Below are positions 10,560 through 22,294 of a DNA stretch of 64,000 nt, piece by piece; the first letter of the stretch is position 1, and every line of letters begins with the position of its first letter. The DNA comes from Collybia mongolica. Taxonomy: Eukaryota; Basidiomycota; Agaricomycetes; Agaricales; Clitocybaceae. The DNA lies in NCBI GenBank assembly GCA_013420905.1, contig JAAXNY010000004.1:3906001-3970000 (forward strand), in the 5' to 3' direction. A program made the translations under genes and the position numbers. The notes under the pieces are model-generated. The model had not been told where the DNA came from. It searched no databases and worked only from the letters and a program-made list of their open reading frames with translations.

Positions 10560-13500
10560 TTATGAGGGTATACCGCCTGGGGGGATGGGAAGGAAGGGCT
10601 GACGACGCCAGTCGGCCGCTACGAGCAATTCTTTAAGTATACGACATACGGGTAAAAGGAACCAACATACTGTGCTGGTGTACCCAATTTCCCCACCAGT
10701 TCAAAGATATCGAGCCGTTCCTAGGGAACTGCAGGCTAAAGAAAATGAAGATGAGAGAAATAACCGTTCCTACAACCAGCCGCCATCAGTTCCCAGCCGA
10801 GACGAAAACAAGAAAAAAACACCAGCAACACTAACCGCTATCCAACGCAGCACTAGCAACATAATTAAATTTGCTCCACCATGGAAAATTCTTCTTTCTA
10901 ATGAGGTACTGGAACACAAACCCAACCGCAAACCACGACGAGTAGTTGATGCCCGTCGCAGGGGGGATGGACGACACGCCGTTGAGGATGACGGGCGTGC
11001 TGACGTACTTGATCCACGAATTGGGGTAGCGCCGCTGCCAGAACCAGAACGGGAATGGCAATATCGCCCCCGCAATGATGGCGTAAAGGTGGGGGTGGTA
11101 TATCGACCCGGTGCCGAACTGCCTGCTAGGCCCGATGAGGCCCCTATCATACCGCACGTCAATGATCCGCAGAGAGAGGAAATAGGGGCGAAGGAACTAC
11201 GTACCAGACGGCCGAAGCAGTGAAGAACACTTGGTTGTGGGGACACGTCAGCTGGCTCTTCTGATCGGGCGAGCAGATGTCGTGAACGTTGTCGAATATC
11301 CAAGTTTTCACGCCGACTTGGACAAAGGCGGCGAGAATGGTGGCGACTAGTTGGACTATTTGGGGGAAGGTTAGCCGCGGATCACAGTGCGCAAACAGTG
11401 AGCCCTACCCAAGAATGTAGCCCGGGGTGGAACCTTGATGTAGTGACCCAATTTCAAATCTTGGACAAACGACGTCGCCTCTGTGAGGGTCTGGACGGAG
11501 TAAGCTTTGAAGACCTGTTCCGCGAAATTAGAGTGGCTTCCTCGTGGATAAACAGCGGATATACCATGTTCGCCAAAGGGTTTCCAGGCAACAGTGTACC
11601 AGGAATGATTTGGGCAAGGAGGTTCAACGTTATCTACAAAGTTCATACATCAGCCCAGCTCTCATATCGACGCAGGAAAGACTACTTACGCCTTGCCCCG
11701 TCATGGCATAGATAAATCCAGAAGGCAGGATGTAGATAATGGGCAGCAGAACCGCAAGGACCAAAGACCACACCGGAACCTCCGTCCTCCAAACCTACAA
11801 ACCCAAATGATGAGAAATCACACATCACCCAACACGCCGCAACTTTACCTCCACAGCGACGACCGCCAAGCTGAAGAACACGCAGAACGCACTGGCGTAC
11901 CACCAATCCGGCACCTCGGGATAGTTCCTCATGAGCTTCGCGTGGATATCATCGCGCTCAATGCGCATCTTCTTGAGACCGTTGAGCAGACTGCGTCCAT
12001 GGTATAAGAGGGTGTGCACAATGACACACGTGCTCAGCGCGAACGCGAGGAGGTACGTCATGGCGTAGGTAGCGGGCAGGAAAAGCGGTGAATATTTATC
12101 ATAAGCCACCTTGTCGAAGCGGTCTTCCTGCGTCAGCACGCGGGTGATGTTATACACATCACCGTGTCGGTCATACGGCTCGTTGGCAGAGATGGGGAAG
12201 TATCCGAGTTTCCACGACTGGCGGGGATGCTCGTCAGAACACAGGTACCGGGAGGACTGCAGAAAAAGACATAGATCACATACGTTCGTGTAGTAGAGGA
12301 TTGGCGTCAATATCCAATAGAATACCACGAAGCCCAAGAAAATATGGACCTCTGCCCACCAGGGCACTACGTATCCGCTTTAGTATTGTCCATGTGGGAG
12401 GGGGAGAGATATAGGGATATGCATACCCATCAGGGGACTTCCGATCCAGCTGATCTGTGTCCAGTCGAAAGTCAGGATGCTGAACCCAAGCCCAGAATGG
12501 ACACCAAATATCTGGTTTATGGGCACGTTGTCTGGCGCCGCCCAGCAGATAAAGGAGAACACCGACAACGCCTGGAAGATGAATCCTAAAAGCGCACCGG
12601 TACCGCTCAGCTGACTATTCGCAGGCTACGAAAGAGGGGCTTACCGGGCAGGAAAAAGAAGAAGAAGCTACCAATCATCACGATCATGAAAAATCTGTAT
12701 CTCGTCATTCCCTTTCCGTGCGTGGTTCCGCCCATGCCCACACCATCATCCTCGTCCTCCGCGTGAAGCGTGTTCAACAGGGTGCACGCAACCAGATTCT
12801 GCGGCCATACCATACTCGCGGGCCATACCAAGAAGCGGCGGCAGAGCCCAGCGAGGCCAAAGCCCGTCAACTGCGTTGCGAGGACCAGGACAAGAGAGAA
12901 CCAGTATCCGAGCTTGAGGTCGTAGAACATTTCGCTGACGACGACGGCGTTGAGGGCGTAGGGATTCCCGACAGCTACGTTGGCCATGATAAATACAAGG
13001 ACGTGCTCTTTGATGTTCCACGGTCCTGGGTTGAGAGAAAATTCAAAGGGGCGGGGATAGGTAAGCGGCCGAAGAAAGTTGATGAGGGCGAGCATAGGCC
13101 GCGAAGTAGTCGTCGAGGGCGCAGGGAGGAGGGCAGAGGGTAGATAGGGCATAGGGATGCGATAAGTCGTTATAGGGAGCGTGAAGGCTAACAATTTGCC
13201 AAAGGGGTATGATATAAGGAGGAGAGCGAGGGGGACCACGGTCGGGGCGGGGGAGCGGAAATTGAAGAAGACATTCATGCCACTAACAGAAAATTAGCTG
13301 CTGAAGCCATTGGAAGGGCGATTCCCTACCTGCTAATCATGCAGAGCAAGAGGCCTACAAACCACATTCGAATGGTCAATGCAGGCATGTCTGGGTCGTC
13401 GATGTTGGATACCGAGGCACGGACTTCCGGGAACGGGCTGTCCTCGTCGTCTATTGCATCGAAGTCAAAGTCCATTCTAGGGAAAGACGGAGTGGAGGAG

Positions 13501-14509
13501 GGGGGGTAAGAGCAGGTTAGTGGGGGGGATGGAGACGACATGAGGGAGGACAAGAAAGAACAGGGAGACTTGACAGAGGGCCTTGTCATGCTCACGTCCT
13601 GGTGGATCCCTTGGGTATGCAGCCGCAAATGATTCGCCAGACGTAAGTGTGTCCACTGCAAGTGCATGAAAGAAGACCAGAAGTCGGCGGAGAATGGTAA
13701 CTCAAAAGGCACATCGAGCACTCTGACAGCGACAGGAAAGGTGACAGGTGGCTCAAAACGAGAAACACTCACTTTATCGACCCCTCTCTACTGGTATCAT
13801 CATCGTCGACCATACTGTGCGTGATGCTCATGGACTCGGTGATGGAAGAGTCGTTGCGCTTGAGATGGCTCCGTCTCCCGATTGCAGACTCCACATCATC
13901 TCCTTTTTCACTTGCAGGACTCGCCTGGCCACCACTGGGCAACGACACCCGCACTTCGCGAGATTCCGCGGTGTTTGGGGCCTGGGAGACGGCTGTACTC
14001 GCCGATGTGTTTATTCGGCGCAGTCGGTAAAGGTTATCCCCCGTGTTATGGTTGTGGTTGTTCGAGTCGGTCGAGGGCGGTGTCTGGGGTGGTGGTTGAA
14101 AGTAGTGAAAATGGGGGGTTGACGGGCCGACACCTGAAATGGAGTCGGCGGGGTAGCGGGCGTATGGATCGAAGGTGGGCGAGGGGTATGATAATGGGGG
14201 TGAATGGACAGAATTGGCAAATATGGGGTCGTCCGAATGAAAGTCCAGGGGGTGATTGTGTGGATAGTCGTGGTGTAGTTGCTGCTGCCGCTGCTGCTCC
14301 AGTTCTGCGGTGGTAGGGGGGAGAAAAGCAAAGACATCCTCATCCTCTGACTCTTCCTCTTCCTCCTCTAGTTCGTAGTCCGGTCCATATGTGTATCGGG
14401 GGTCTCTGTGGCCGTAGAGATCGCCCTGGCCTGTGGCTGTCGTTGGGCGGGGGCCGTTTGATGTGAAAGGCCTCGACGAGCCAGCGGTGGACAGCGGGCG
14501 CCGTGCCAT
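10560..14509 (-). CDS. OPT-family oligopeptide transporter
   Basis: Thirteen exons (14509-13773, 13476-13330, 13282-12645, 12585-12427, 12366-12284, 12217-11849, 11794-11690, 11633-11565, 11514-11409, 11355-11205, 11143-10836, 10769-10671, 10618-10560) give 1,009 residues with all phases closing. OPT proteins are proton-coupled importers of small peptides or related compounds at the plasma membrane or vacuole. Family hallmarks: NPGPWNIKEHV, NAVVVSEMFYDLKLGYWFS, IIPGTLLPGNPLANMVFKAY, IPPATGINY, and the C-terminal LNWWGNWV. The first ~260 residues are a long polar, acidic tail (EEEEEESEDEDVF) before the first membrane span, longer than in many OPTs. The first intron is 296 bases, far above the local norm; it contains a 60-base segment (about 13591-13650) with splice-like edges that keeps the frame and could be an extra exon. 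Confidence 0.92.
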
Positions 14510-17500
14510 AACAGGGGCTTAATTGGACGACGAGGGGGATAAATCCAGCAGGATTTAGCGGAGAGGGGGCGGTGGGGGGGGGGGAGGGAGTCGGAAAGAG
14601 CAGTGGTGGTGTCGCAGAGAGCTGGGAACGGAAAGTTGAGCTGGGAATTTAGTAACCCACCCAATCATTTACTTTCCAGGCACATCAAGTGCCTGACCAC
14701 GAATGGCATTTCCTTTCTCAACAATCCATTTCCCCCCATTCTATCCTTCATTGGACACTCTTATGTACTACTACATTTGACCACTCTTTTTCCGGGGAGG
14801 GGACCTCGAACCAAGTCGATGCATATGGAAAACAATCCAACACTCCCAACCCAACACCGATTTGCTGTGTACTGATTTGATATATACCTATAATCACCAC
14901 CCCGTTTGCCTGTCGAAGCTGTGCCTCGCGCTGCGTGCTGGGCGGTATCGACCGATGAATCATGACTGCCTCCGTGAACAATCCCTTTTTTCACTATCGA
15001 TCGTCCCAGGCACTCTGAGCATGTTCCGATCCCAATGAAATTCTAATCCTGGTCGCTTCCTATTATTCCTCCACGGCTAATTTTATCACATCTCACAGGC
15101 ACCTCAAAACCACCACGACTGCGGTGCATGCTGCTCTCGTATACACAGGCTTCCTTATCCATCGATATCTGTCATCCATTTAATTGTCCATCGCCTATAC
15201 GCAACCACACCCAGCCCTGTCCACATCGTCGCCCCCCCAAGGTCCACCGCGAGATGGTTTGTGGCGGTCTTCCCTGTTCCTCCGACTCTTTCACAACGTC
15301 ACCGATTCCACGCACCAGTTCCTGTCACCCATAATTTCTTTAAACTTTCAGGGAATGAAATTACGATATTAAACGGGATTGGTGGCCTAGGTTTAAGGAA
15401 CGACCCATACCGATTGGACGCCGCTAATACTATTAGATGTCGCCTATTCCGCCCAATCATGGGTCGACCTCGATGGGCCTGTCTCAGCACCAGCAGTTTT
15501 TCCATTGGTGGGTTCCATATGATTGCAGGGCCAAGCAATTCGAGCCCATTCCACAACTGCTACATGGGCACCTCGGATACCCACATCTCTCCGTACCCGA
15601 CTTCATGCTGCCCCGGTTGCAGTTGCTATAACGCCTTGACAAGCCCAAGCCCAAGCATCCAACCGAACACCCATCAATATTCGTCCCCCCTCCCCCATCT
15701 TCCCTCTGGGGGTCCAAACACCGCAACAACCCTGCTTCATTCCACTACCTTGCCCGCCCTCCCTTCCCCTGATCGTGATATACTTCATCCCCCGAATCAT
15801 CGATCTCGTTTCTCAAACAAAAATCGCGAAACACAACCGCCCCCAACTCCGCTATTCGACCCACCACCTCCATTAGCCGACCACCGCACCACCGGATGCT
15901 TTTAGGGCTCGTACGCGTGTATTATTCCGATGCATGCCCGAACCTGGGTTACTTCCACGATGATATATATAACCCATATCCCTCGCCTCCGAGGCGGATC
16001 CCTCCTTGGGAACCAACAGCCCGGTCCATTTTGGAAAAAAAAAAATCGTGGCATGCTTTATGTTGTTTTGACAGGATGCTGGTATACAAAATATATCTAT
16101 ATCCCGACGTCCCCTTCTTACCCGATGTCACCCGGATGCTAAAATGCCAAACTCAAATCCACATTTCAGTGCCATAACCGTCACCATGCCACGCATCGAA
16201 CAATCGAGTGGCCACATTGGGTTCCCCCAATTACGAACTCTCTATTTCATGAAACGGAACTTCGTGTTCACGCCGTGAAATGAGGAATGTATAAATGACT
16301 ATTACTGTGGGTATGTTTACATAGTCCTTATTGCGCGACGCGGCGAGGTGCATGCATTAGATCTTCATACGCATATGCGAATTCCGGACCCAACAGAGCC
16401 TAAAACCACCCCCGGCCCCGAGGAGAACGTGCCCTCTCGCCCCATAGGCGAGTACTGGGCGCGGATGCAAAGCGCTGAGCAGACAAACCGCCTCAAGCTG
16501 TGCTGTGTCAACCCAGCACACACCGCATTCTGGACGCCTCTGGGCTGGGTGCTGGGTGGCTGGAGGCGCGCACGAATCAATCATGATCTGTCAATGACTC
16601 TCCAATAATCGGCGTAAAAATACGATAAGAAATCGATGTCTTTTTCGTTTGGACTATCTGATATAGATATCGATTTTCCGATTCAGTGGCAGCGGTGGAG
16701 TGACAATTGTCTGAACCCGACCGGCGACCATAAATGTCGAGTCACGGGAGAGTCATCGTTTTGCGACATCCCCATTAATGTGAAAATGGGACGACTCGAA
16801 GCTCGACACGGAAATTATTCATATTTGTGGAGGTCTATAAAAGGACAGTGTATGTTTGAGGACATGTAAAGTGAGTCTGTTGTTTGATATTATGCGATGC
16901 ATGTATACATCGAATCTTCATACCGTAATAATGAACAAGTCGATCCGTTGCAAAGAAAAGAATTACCTCTTTTGAACATATAAAATGGTTTGACTGACTT
17001 GTGTATTCCATGTCGAGTCTACAATCTTGCATGCAATGTCGTCCCTTCCGTTGTCACAGTCCACGCGTGCGCCCCAGCCATCTGATTGGCCAGCGTAAAC
17101 GTAATTGAACCTCGAACAGAAGGGGTCATACATCCCACAGTACTTTCGGGGGTTATGGCGAAGCTGTCAGGCATCTCGATCCTCACGCACCTATAGCAAA
17201 GAGGGATTCTGTTCCAATAAGCGATGAGGTACACTGAGGTACGTGTACATGAAGCCTTGATTTGCAGGCCCTGCGAGTGCGAGGACCGGACACAAGGACT
17301 CACCCCTGGATATGATTCGACAGGGCTTGAGGCAGTAACGGGCATGACCTTGTCATGTATGTGATCGAGTGTATGCTAGTTATTATGACTACGATGACGG
17401 AGACGTAGAGAATTGGCTACAGAGTTGAGTGTTGTGTAGCACAACCAACCTCGGAATCGCTGGCCAACTGGTTCTGGTTTTCGTAGGCCTTTCCGAGCTC

Positions 17501-18002
17501 ACATATCCATATCTGAGGGTCCGGATGCCCGACTTACCGCAGAATTATCCTGTATAGATTGGTCCTGAAGGTTAAATCTTTCAGCATATTAAGAGCAAAG
17601 TTCAAGAGGTGAGACAACGCAACTGAGGTCGGGCAGTGAAAACGCTGTTCTTCCCCAATCCGTGCTTCAAGTGCCCTTTCAAAAAGGATGTAGTGCCCTA
17701 ATTACGTGGACTTCAGTGTAGCTCAGCGTCCACATCATCGAGGTTTCTTCGATTTTCGAGTTGCCTAGAGTCCCTGGTTGCACAGACGCTATTTGGAATG
17801 TTGAGAATTAAACCATATATACATCAACTCCTTGGTTCAGATGCACATAAGAAAGAGAATAAGCAGCAGCAACGGTTCGATTGCGAGGCCGGTGTGAACG
17901 GCACGCGTGATGGAAGAAAGAAAAAAGATATCTTCAGCCACAGGCGCGTTGCACCGCACCGCGACATTATCGAAGCCGACTTTGCTCCCTGAAAAAAAAA
18001 AA
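14510..18002. other. 3.5-kb gene-poor region
   Basis: Contains the start-side flank of the OPT gene and the promoter of LSM4. Long C-rich open frames occur at 15261-15905 and 15437-15631. They overlap in different frames, have proline/serine-rich composition and match no family I know, so I do not call them. A minus-strand open stretch at 17019-17345 is also unsupported. Confidence 0.45.
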
Positions 18003-18678
18003 ATGGTACATTCCCGCTGTCTTCACATCCACCCCAATCCACTAATCCAAAACCGTCCCAGCTCCCTCTATCCCTCCTCAATGCTGCACAAAACAAACCG
18101 ATGGTCAGTGCCCCTCCCAATCTCCCAATCAACGCCCGATACTCAAACCACCCCCGATTCCCCCAAGTTGGTCGAACTCAAAAACGGCGAGACGTTCAAC
18201 GGCCATCTCGTGAACTGCGACAACTTCATGAACATCACGCTGCGGGAGGTGTACCAGACGTCCGCAGATGGCGAGCGGTTCTGGAAACTGAAGGAATGCT
18301 ACATCCGGGGGAGCACGGTGTGTTTTGCCACAGATCTCGGGCCTTTTGCAACTGATATTCGCCCGTCTCCTTGATAGATAAAGTACTTGCGTGTACCGGA
18401 TACACTTTTGGACGCTGTGAAGGATGAGCAGAACAGGGCGAGAGATATGGGTCGGGGGACACGAGGCGCCCATAATGCTGGCCGCGGCGGTGCGTCCTCC
18501 CAACATCAAAAGTTACCCTATGCTTATACTTTCATCTTTTGCTTACAGGACGAGGAGTACCACCGCGAGGTACGTATATTCTATGTTGGATTGTGGCGCA
18601 AGTCTTATGTTCTTATCAGGACGCGGAGGGCGTGGAGGGCCTATGCGTGGTGGCAGAGGACGCGGTCGTGGGGCTTGA
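18003..18678 (+). CDS. LSM4: LSM4, U6 snRNA-associated Sm-like protein
   Basis: Six exons (18003-18005, 18062-18103, 18168-18317, 18378-18489, 18549-18569, 18620-18678) give 128 residues. LSM4 is a subunit of the LSM2-8 ring on U6 snRNA in the nucleus and of the LSM1-7 ring in cytoplasmic mRNA decay. The Sm fold is clear: [19 protein letters not shown] (Sm1), then [19 protein letters not shown] (Sm2), followed by an RG-rich tail ([17 protein letters not shown]). The first coding exon is only the ATG: it is followed by GTACAT and the next exon begins with [13 protein letters not shown], the normal LSM4 N terminus. Without it the best start would be an internal out-of-frame ATG. Confidence 0.93.
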
Positions 18679-18891
18679 TGTTTTGATACGGGACGATTCC
18701 ATTGCTACGGGGTGAGCTTGTACTGATATTGCTGTGGCGCCGCTATTGTGTGACTTGTTGAGTGAAATGACGCTTACTGAGGACGATTATGATGTCTCAT
18801 CGGTTCTAATTCCAAACACAATGATCCTACAGCCAATAGATAGACCCGCTATATGTGCTACTCGAGATAATTTATACATGGATAGGGCGAT

Positions 18892-20784
18892 CTATATCTG
18901 CCATTTGTCCTCCGCAACGTCCGCCAAAACCTGAAATTCTAAAGCGGACTCCTGGCCGTCCTCCAGGGACTCTCTGAGGATCCACTTTCCCTGAAAAAAG
19001 CGCAAAAAATCAACACTGGCCATATCTGATCTGGATAAAGATATACCGTATACAGTGCGAGACCGAATGCAATGACCCGCAACCGAGGATGTTCATTTCG
19101 TAGCATGAGATCTCTTGCGTGTTGAAGGGTGAATTGGTGGAGAGGATCAGTGCCATGATACCTCGGTATCCATTGCACGTGAAGCCTTAAAGTCCGGAGA
19201 TTACTTGCTTTCGATATCGAGTTGACAATTGATTCCTAGAAGTAGAGTCAAAACCCATGCTCTTTGCGATGTGTTATGTTCTAACTCACTATATCAGGAC
19301 TTGCAACTGAGCACACCAACGTTTCAAGTTTCGGGAACTTGGAGCAGAGGCATGCTATGTCCTCCAATGTGAGCTGTGTGTCTCCCACCATGAAGTGTTT
19401 TAGGGTCTCCCCGTGCACGTGTGCAAGATCAAGAATGAACCATCTTGGAATTGTTGTATGAGATAGGTTGGTCGTGAAAGCATGTAACTTGAAGGTCTCG
19501 AGGCCAGGTTGTGGCACTAGTTCACGAATCCAACTCCACAATTTTTGAGGACCAAGACTATCAATCGAACTCGTCCGGACTGTCAGCCGGCGGAGCGCTG
19601 GTAGAGGTGGTGTTGGGAGGGGGCCATTCAAAAATGACCGGTTTGCACGGGTGTAATGCGCTCCTGGATATTCTGTATCAAGGGACCGGAGATCAAGGAG
19701 ATAGGTGAGGATCGTCGGAATTGCAGTGGCCGGGGCACCCTTAAGGCGCAAATCTTTCAGCTTCGGGAGCTGGGACAGCACTGAAATAAGGATTGTGGGT
19801 GGGACGCCTGAGCATCTCTAAAGCGAAATGACAATCAACACGTACGCTCAGAGCATGGATATGAAAATAGACTGACGCCGAGTTCGAGGTGAGTAAGCGT
19901 GTCGCCGAGGGATTCGGACCATCCTTGAAGGACACGCGGCGGTCCTTCCATGCACCAAACGGAGATCTTCCGCAGGCCGGTAAGGGTGATGAGCTCTGAC
20001 CATACCACTTCGCCAAGGTCACTGTGCGTGCGGATTGTGATCTCGCGAAGAGGATGGGGGCGAACAACTGCGAGAAATGAAAGGAGGATTGTGTGTGAGG
20101 TCGAGCTGTCGTCGATCCATATTATCGACTCAAGGTTTTTGCAGAGCGCGAGGGCCTTTAGCGTGTCTTCGGTGATATGAGGATATCGAACAAGGGCTGT
20201 GCGGTGCACGCCACCTAAGAATAAGCAAAAATATAAGCCATGGTGACGGAAGGCGCCCGAACTAGATGTTTTGCCTCCATAGAACGGGGGAACTCACCAG
20301 TTTCTGTGACATGACGGACGTATTGTGCAAAATCAGGCCTTTTGAGGAGTGTAGCAGAAGGGTGGTGGACAATCGACTAGAGAGAAGTTCAAATAGATGA
20401 GCGCTGAGTCACGGGCTGAAAAAGTGAAAGCAGATTTTGGAATCAACGAGCCACCCCTTGAATTCTATCTTAGGCCAGCAAAGGTCGCACGCCAAAGGCA
20501 CATACACCCCAGTTGACATCGTGTGCCGCAATACATCGAGGGCGTGCTGAGATCGCTTCGGGAAGAAGCACTCGTAATGATATGCTCACTTTTGATACGA
20601 CCCGGGAATCAAGCGTTCGGTATAACAGCGGCGTAGCCACCCTATTGAAGACTTTGCTCACGAGCGCGCAAGCATGCCAGTCTCTACGATCTGACAGCTG
20701 AGCTAGGATTGGTGGCAGGATATCATATGGCAGGTCCTGGGCCAGGGGTCTCCTGAAAATGGGAGGTTTGGAACGACGAATCAT
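18892..20784 (-). CDS. F-box protein with leucine-rich region
   Basis: Six exons (20784-20590, 20376-20298, 20214-19877, 19817-19290, 19235-19047, 18990-18892) give 475 residues. The N-terminal F-box (LPYDILPPILAQLSDRRDWHACALVSKVFN, residues about 17-45, shown in two overlapping parts) would bind Skp1 in an SCF ubiquitin ligase. The rest has spaced leucines (LPKLKDLRL, LPALRRLTV, FPKLETLVC) like the degenerate LRR proteins expanded in mushrooms. The target is unknown. The first intron (213 bases) is long and could hide a small exon. It converges with LSM4 (213 bp between stops) and diverges from DPH5. Confidence 0.82.
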
Positions 20785-21053
20785 AAGAACAATGAACTTG
20801 AAGACCGAGACACAAAAAAAAGACACACATTGTACTGAATGGATGACTTTATACCATCAAACCCTGCGCTGGAAAATGGAGCACGAATTTGAAAACGTTG
20901 ACCGAGAACACCGATCTCTCATCATTATCAAGGGTACCAATTGAGTTCTCGGCAGTTTTGAAACTAGCTTGTAATCGGAACTTCGGAACGGCTCATCCAT
21001 CTTATCTTCTCAACAAAGTTTGCTGATCGTTCTCGACTTTACCACCAACAATC
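20785..21053. promoter_or_regulatory. Bidirectional promoter region
   Basis: 269 bp between the start codons of the minus-strand F-box gene and plus-strand DPH5; both promoters must fit here or overlap neighbours. No motif identified. Confidence 0.5.
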
Positions 21054-22146
21054 ATGTTCTATATCATTGGACTCGGTCTATCTGACGAAAAGGATGTCAC
21101 TTTACGTGGACTTGAAGTAATTTATATATTCATCCCTTCACAAGCTTCCTGACCACCATGTGTCTCTCAGGCCATCAAGAACTCGTCGCGTGTCTATTTG
21201 GAAGCCTACACAAGCATTCTCATGATTCAGAAGGAGCGTCTGGTTCGTCACACAGTACGTCAAGCCATATCACTGGACTAACCTATCCACACCGAAAGGA
21301 GGCATTTTACGGCAAAGAGCTAATACTGGCTGATCGTGACATGGTGGAAACACAGAGTGACGAGATTCTCAACAACGCAGCAAACGAAGATGTTTCTCTT
21401 CTCGTGGTCGGCGATCCATTTGGGTAATACATCAATTGACCTCACTCGTGCTCTAAGCAACTTGTATTCCAGCGCCACAACACATACGGATATCATCTTG
21501 CGCGCACGGGCGTTCAAAATACCGACCCGGGTGGTCCACAACGCATCGATCATGAACGCCGTTGGGGCATGTGGTCTCCAACTATATAGTTTCGGGCAAA
21601 CCGTATCCCTCGTCTTCTTTACCGACACGTGGAAGCCCGATAGCTTTTACGGTCGAATAAAGGAGAACGCTGATCTTGGACTTCATACCTTGGTGTTACT
21701 CGATATTAAAGTCAAGGAACAGAGCGAGGAGAACTTAGCAAGGCAAGCCCATTTACATTTTTCCGTATACACCCGACTCATTTTGTGATCCTCACAGGGG
21801 CCGCAAAATCTACGAACCTCCCCGGTATATGTCCATTCCCACAGCTGTCTCTCAACTCGTGGAAATTGAATCGCTCAGAGCTACGGGCGTCTTGGATCCG
21901 AATAGGACGCTTGCCGTTGCACTGTCTCGTGTAGGGGGCGGCGATGAAAATCAACGAATAGTCGCTGGCACACTTGCAGAACTGCTGGGGCATCCTGACG
22001 AAGCGTTTGGCGAGCCCCTGCATAGTTTAGTGATCGTCGGTAAACGATTACACCACCTGGAGGTCGATTATGCAGAAGAGTTTGCGATCAACCGGGAAAC
22101 TTGGAGAACAATCGCCAGGGATGTTTACGGCTGTGCTTTGGATTGA
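21054..22146 (+). CDS. DPH5: Diphthine (methyl ester) synthase
   Basis: Five exons (21054-21116, 21171-21242, 21299-21423, 21473-21742, 21798-22146) give 292 residues, close to yeast Dph5 (300). The enzyme uses S-adenosylmethionine to methylate the diphthamide precursor on elongation factor 2 in the cytosol. The start [21 protein letters not shown], the VVGDPFGATTHTD motif, [20 protein letters not shown] and [13 protein letters not shown] C terminus are typical. The fourth intron begins with GC (AG|GCAAGC) and ends CAG; only this GC-AG splice restores [14 protein letters not shown]. The stop lies 148 bp from the convergent AsnRS stop. Confidence 0.93.
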
Positions 22147-22294
22147 AATAATGATTTCAGACTCGTTCATCGAAGACGCCTCTCCTTTCAACACATAAAG
22201 ACAAAAAGATATAAAACAGTCTATGCGAGGTATCTCCAGACTCCCTTTAAACTACTGAACATCTTATTGCTGTCAGACCCTAGATGTAACTCCA

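Noticed and set aside
12255..12283. 27-base GT-AG intron candidate in the OPT gene
   Set aside because: Too short to splice. A 66-base intron from the same donor to a later AG restores YYTNSWKLGYFPISANEPYD.
15261..15905. 214-codon proline/serine-rich frame
   Set aside because: C-rich DNA gives long frames in more than one phase here. No motif, no splice closure, and it lies in the OPT upstream region.
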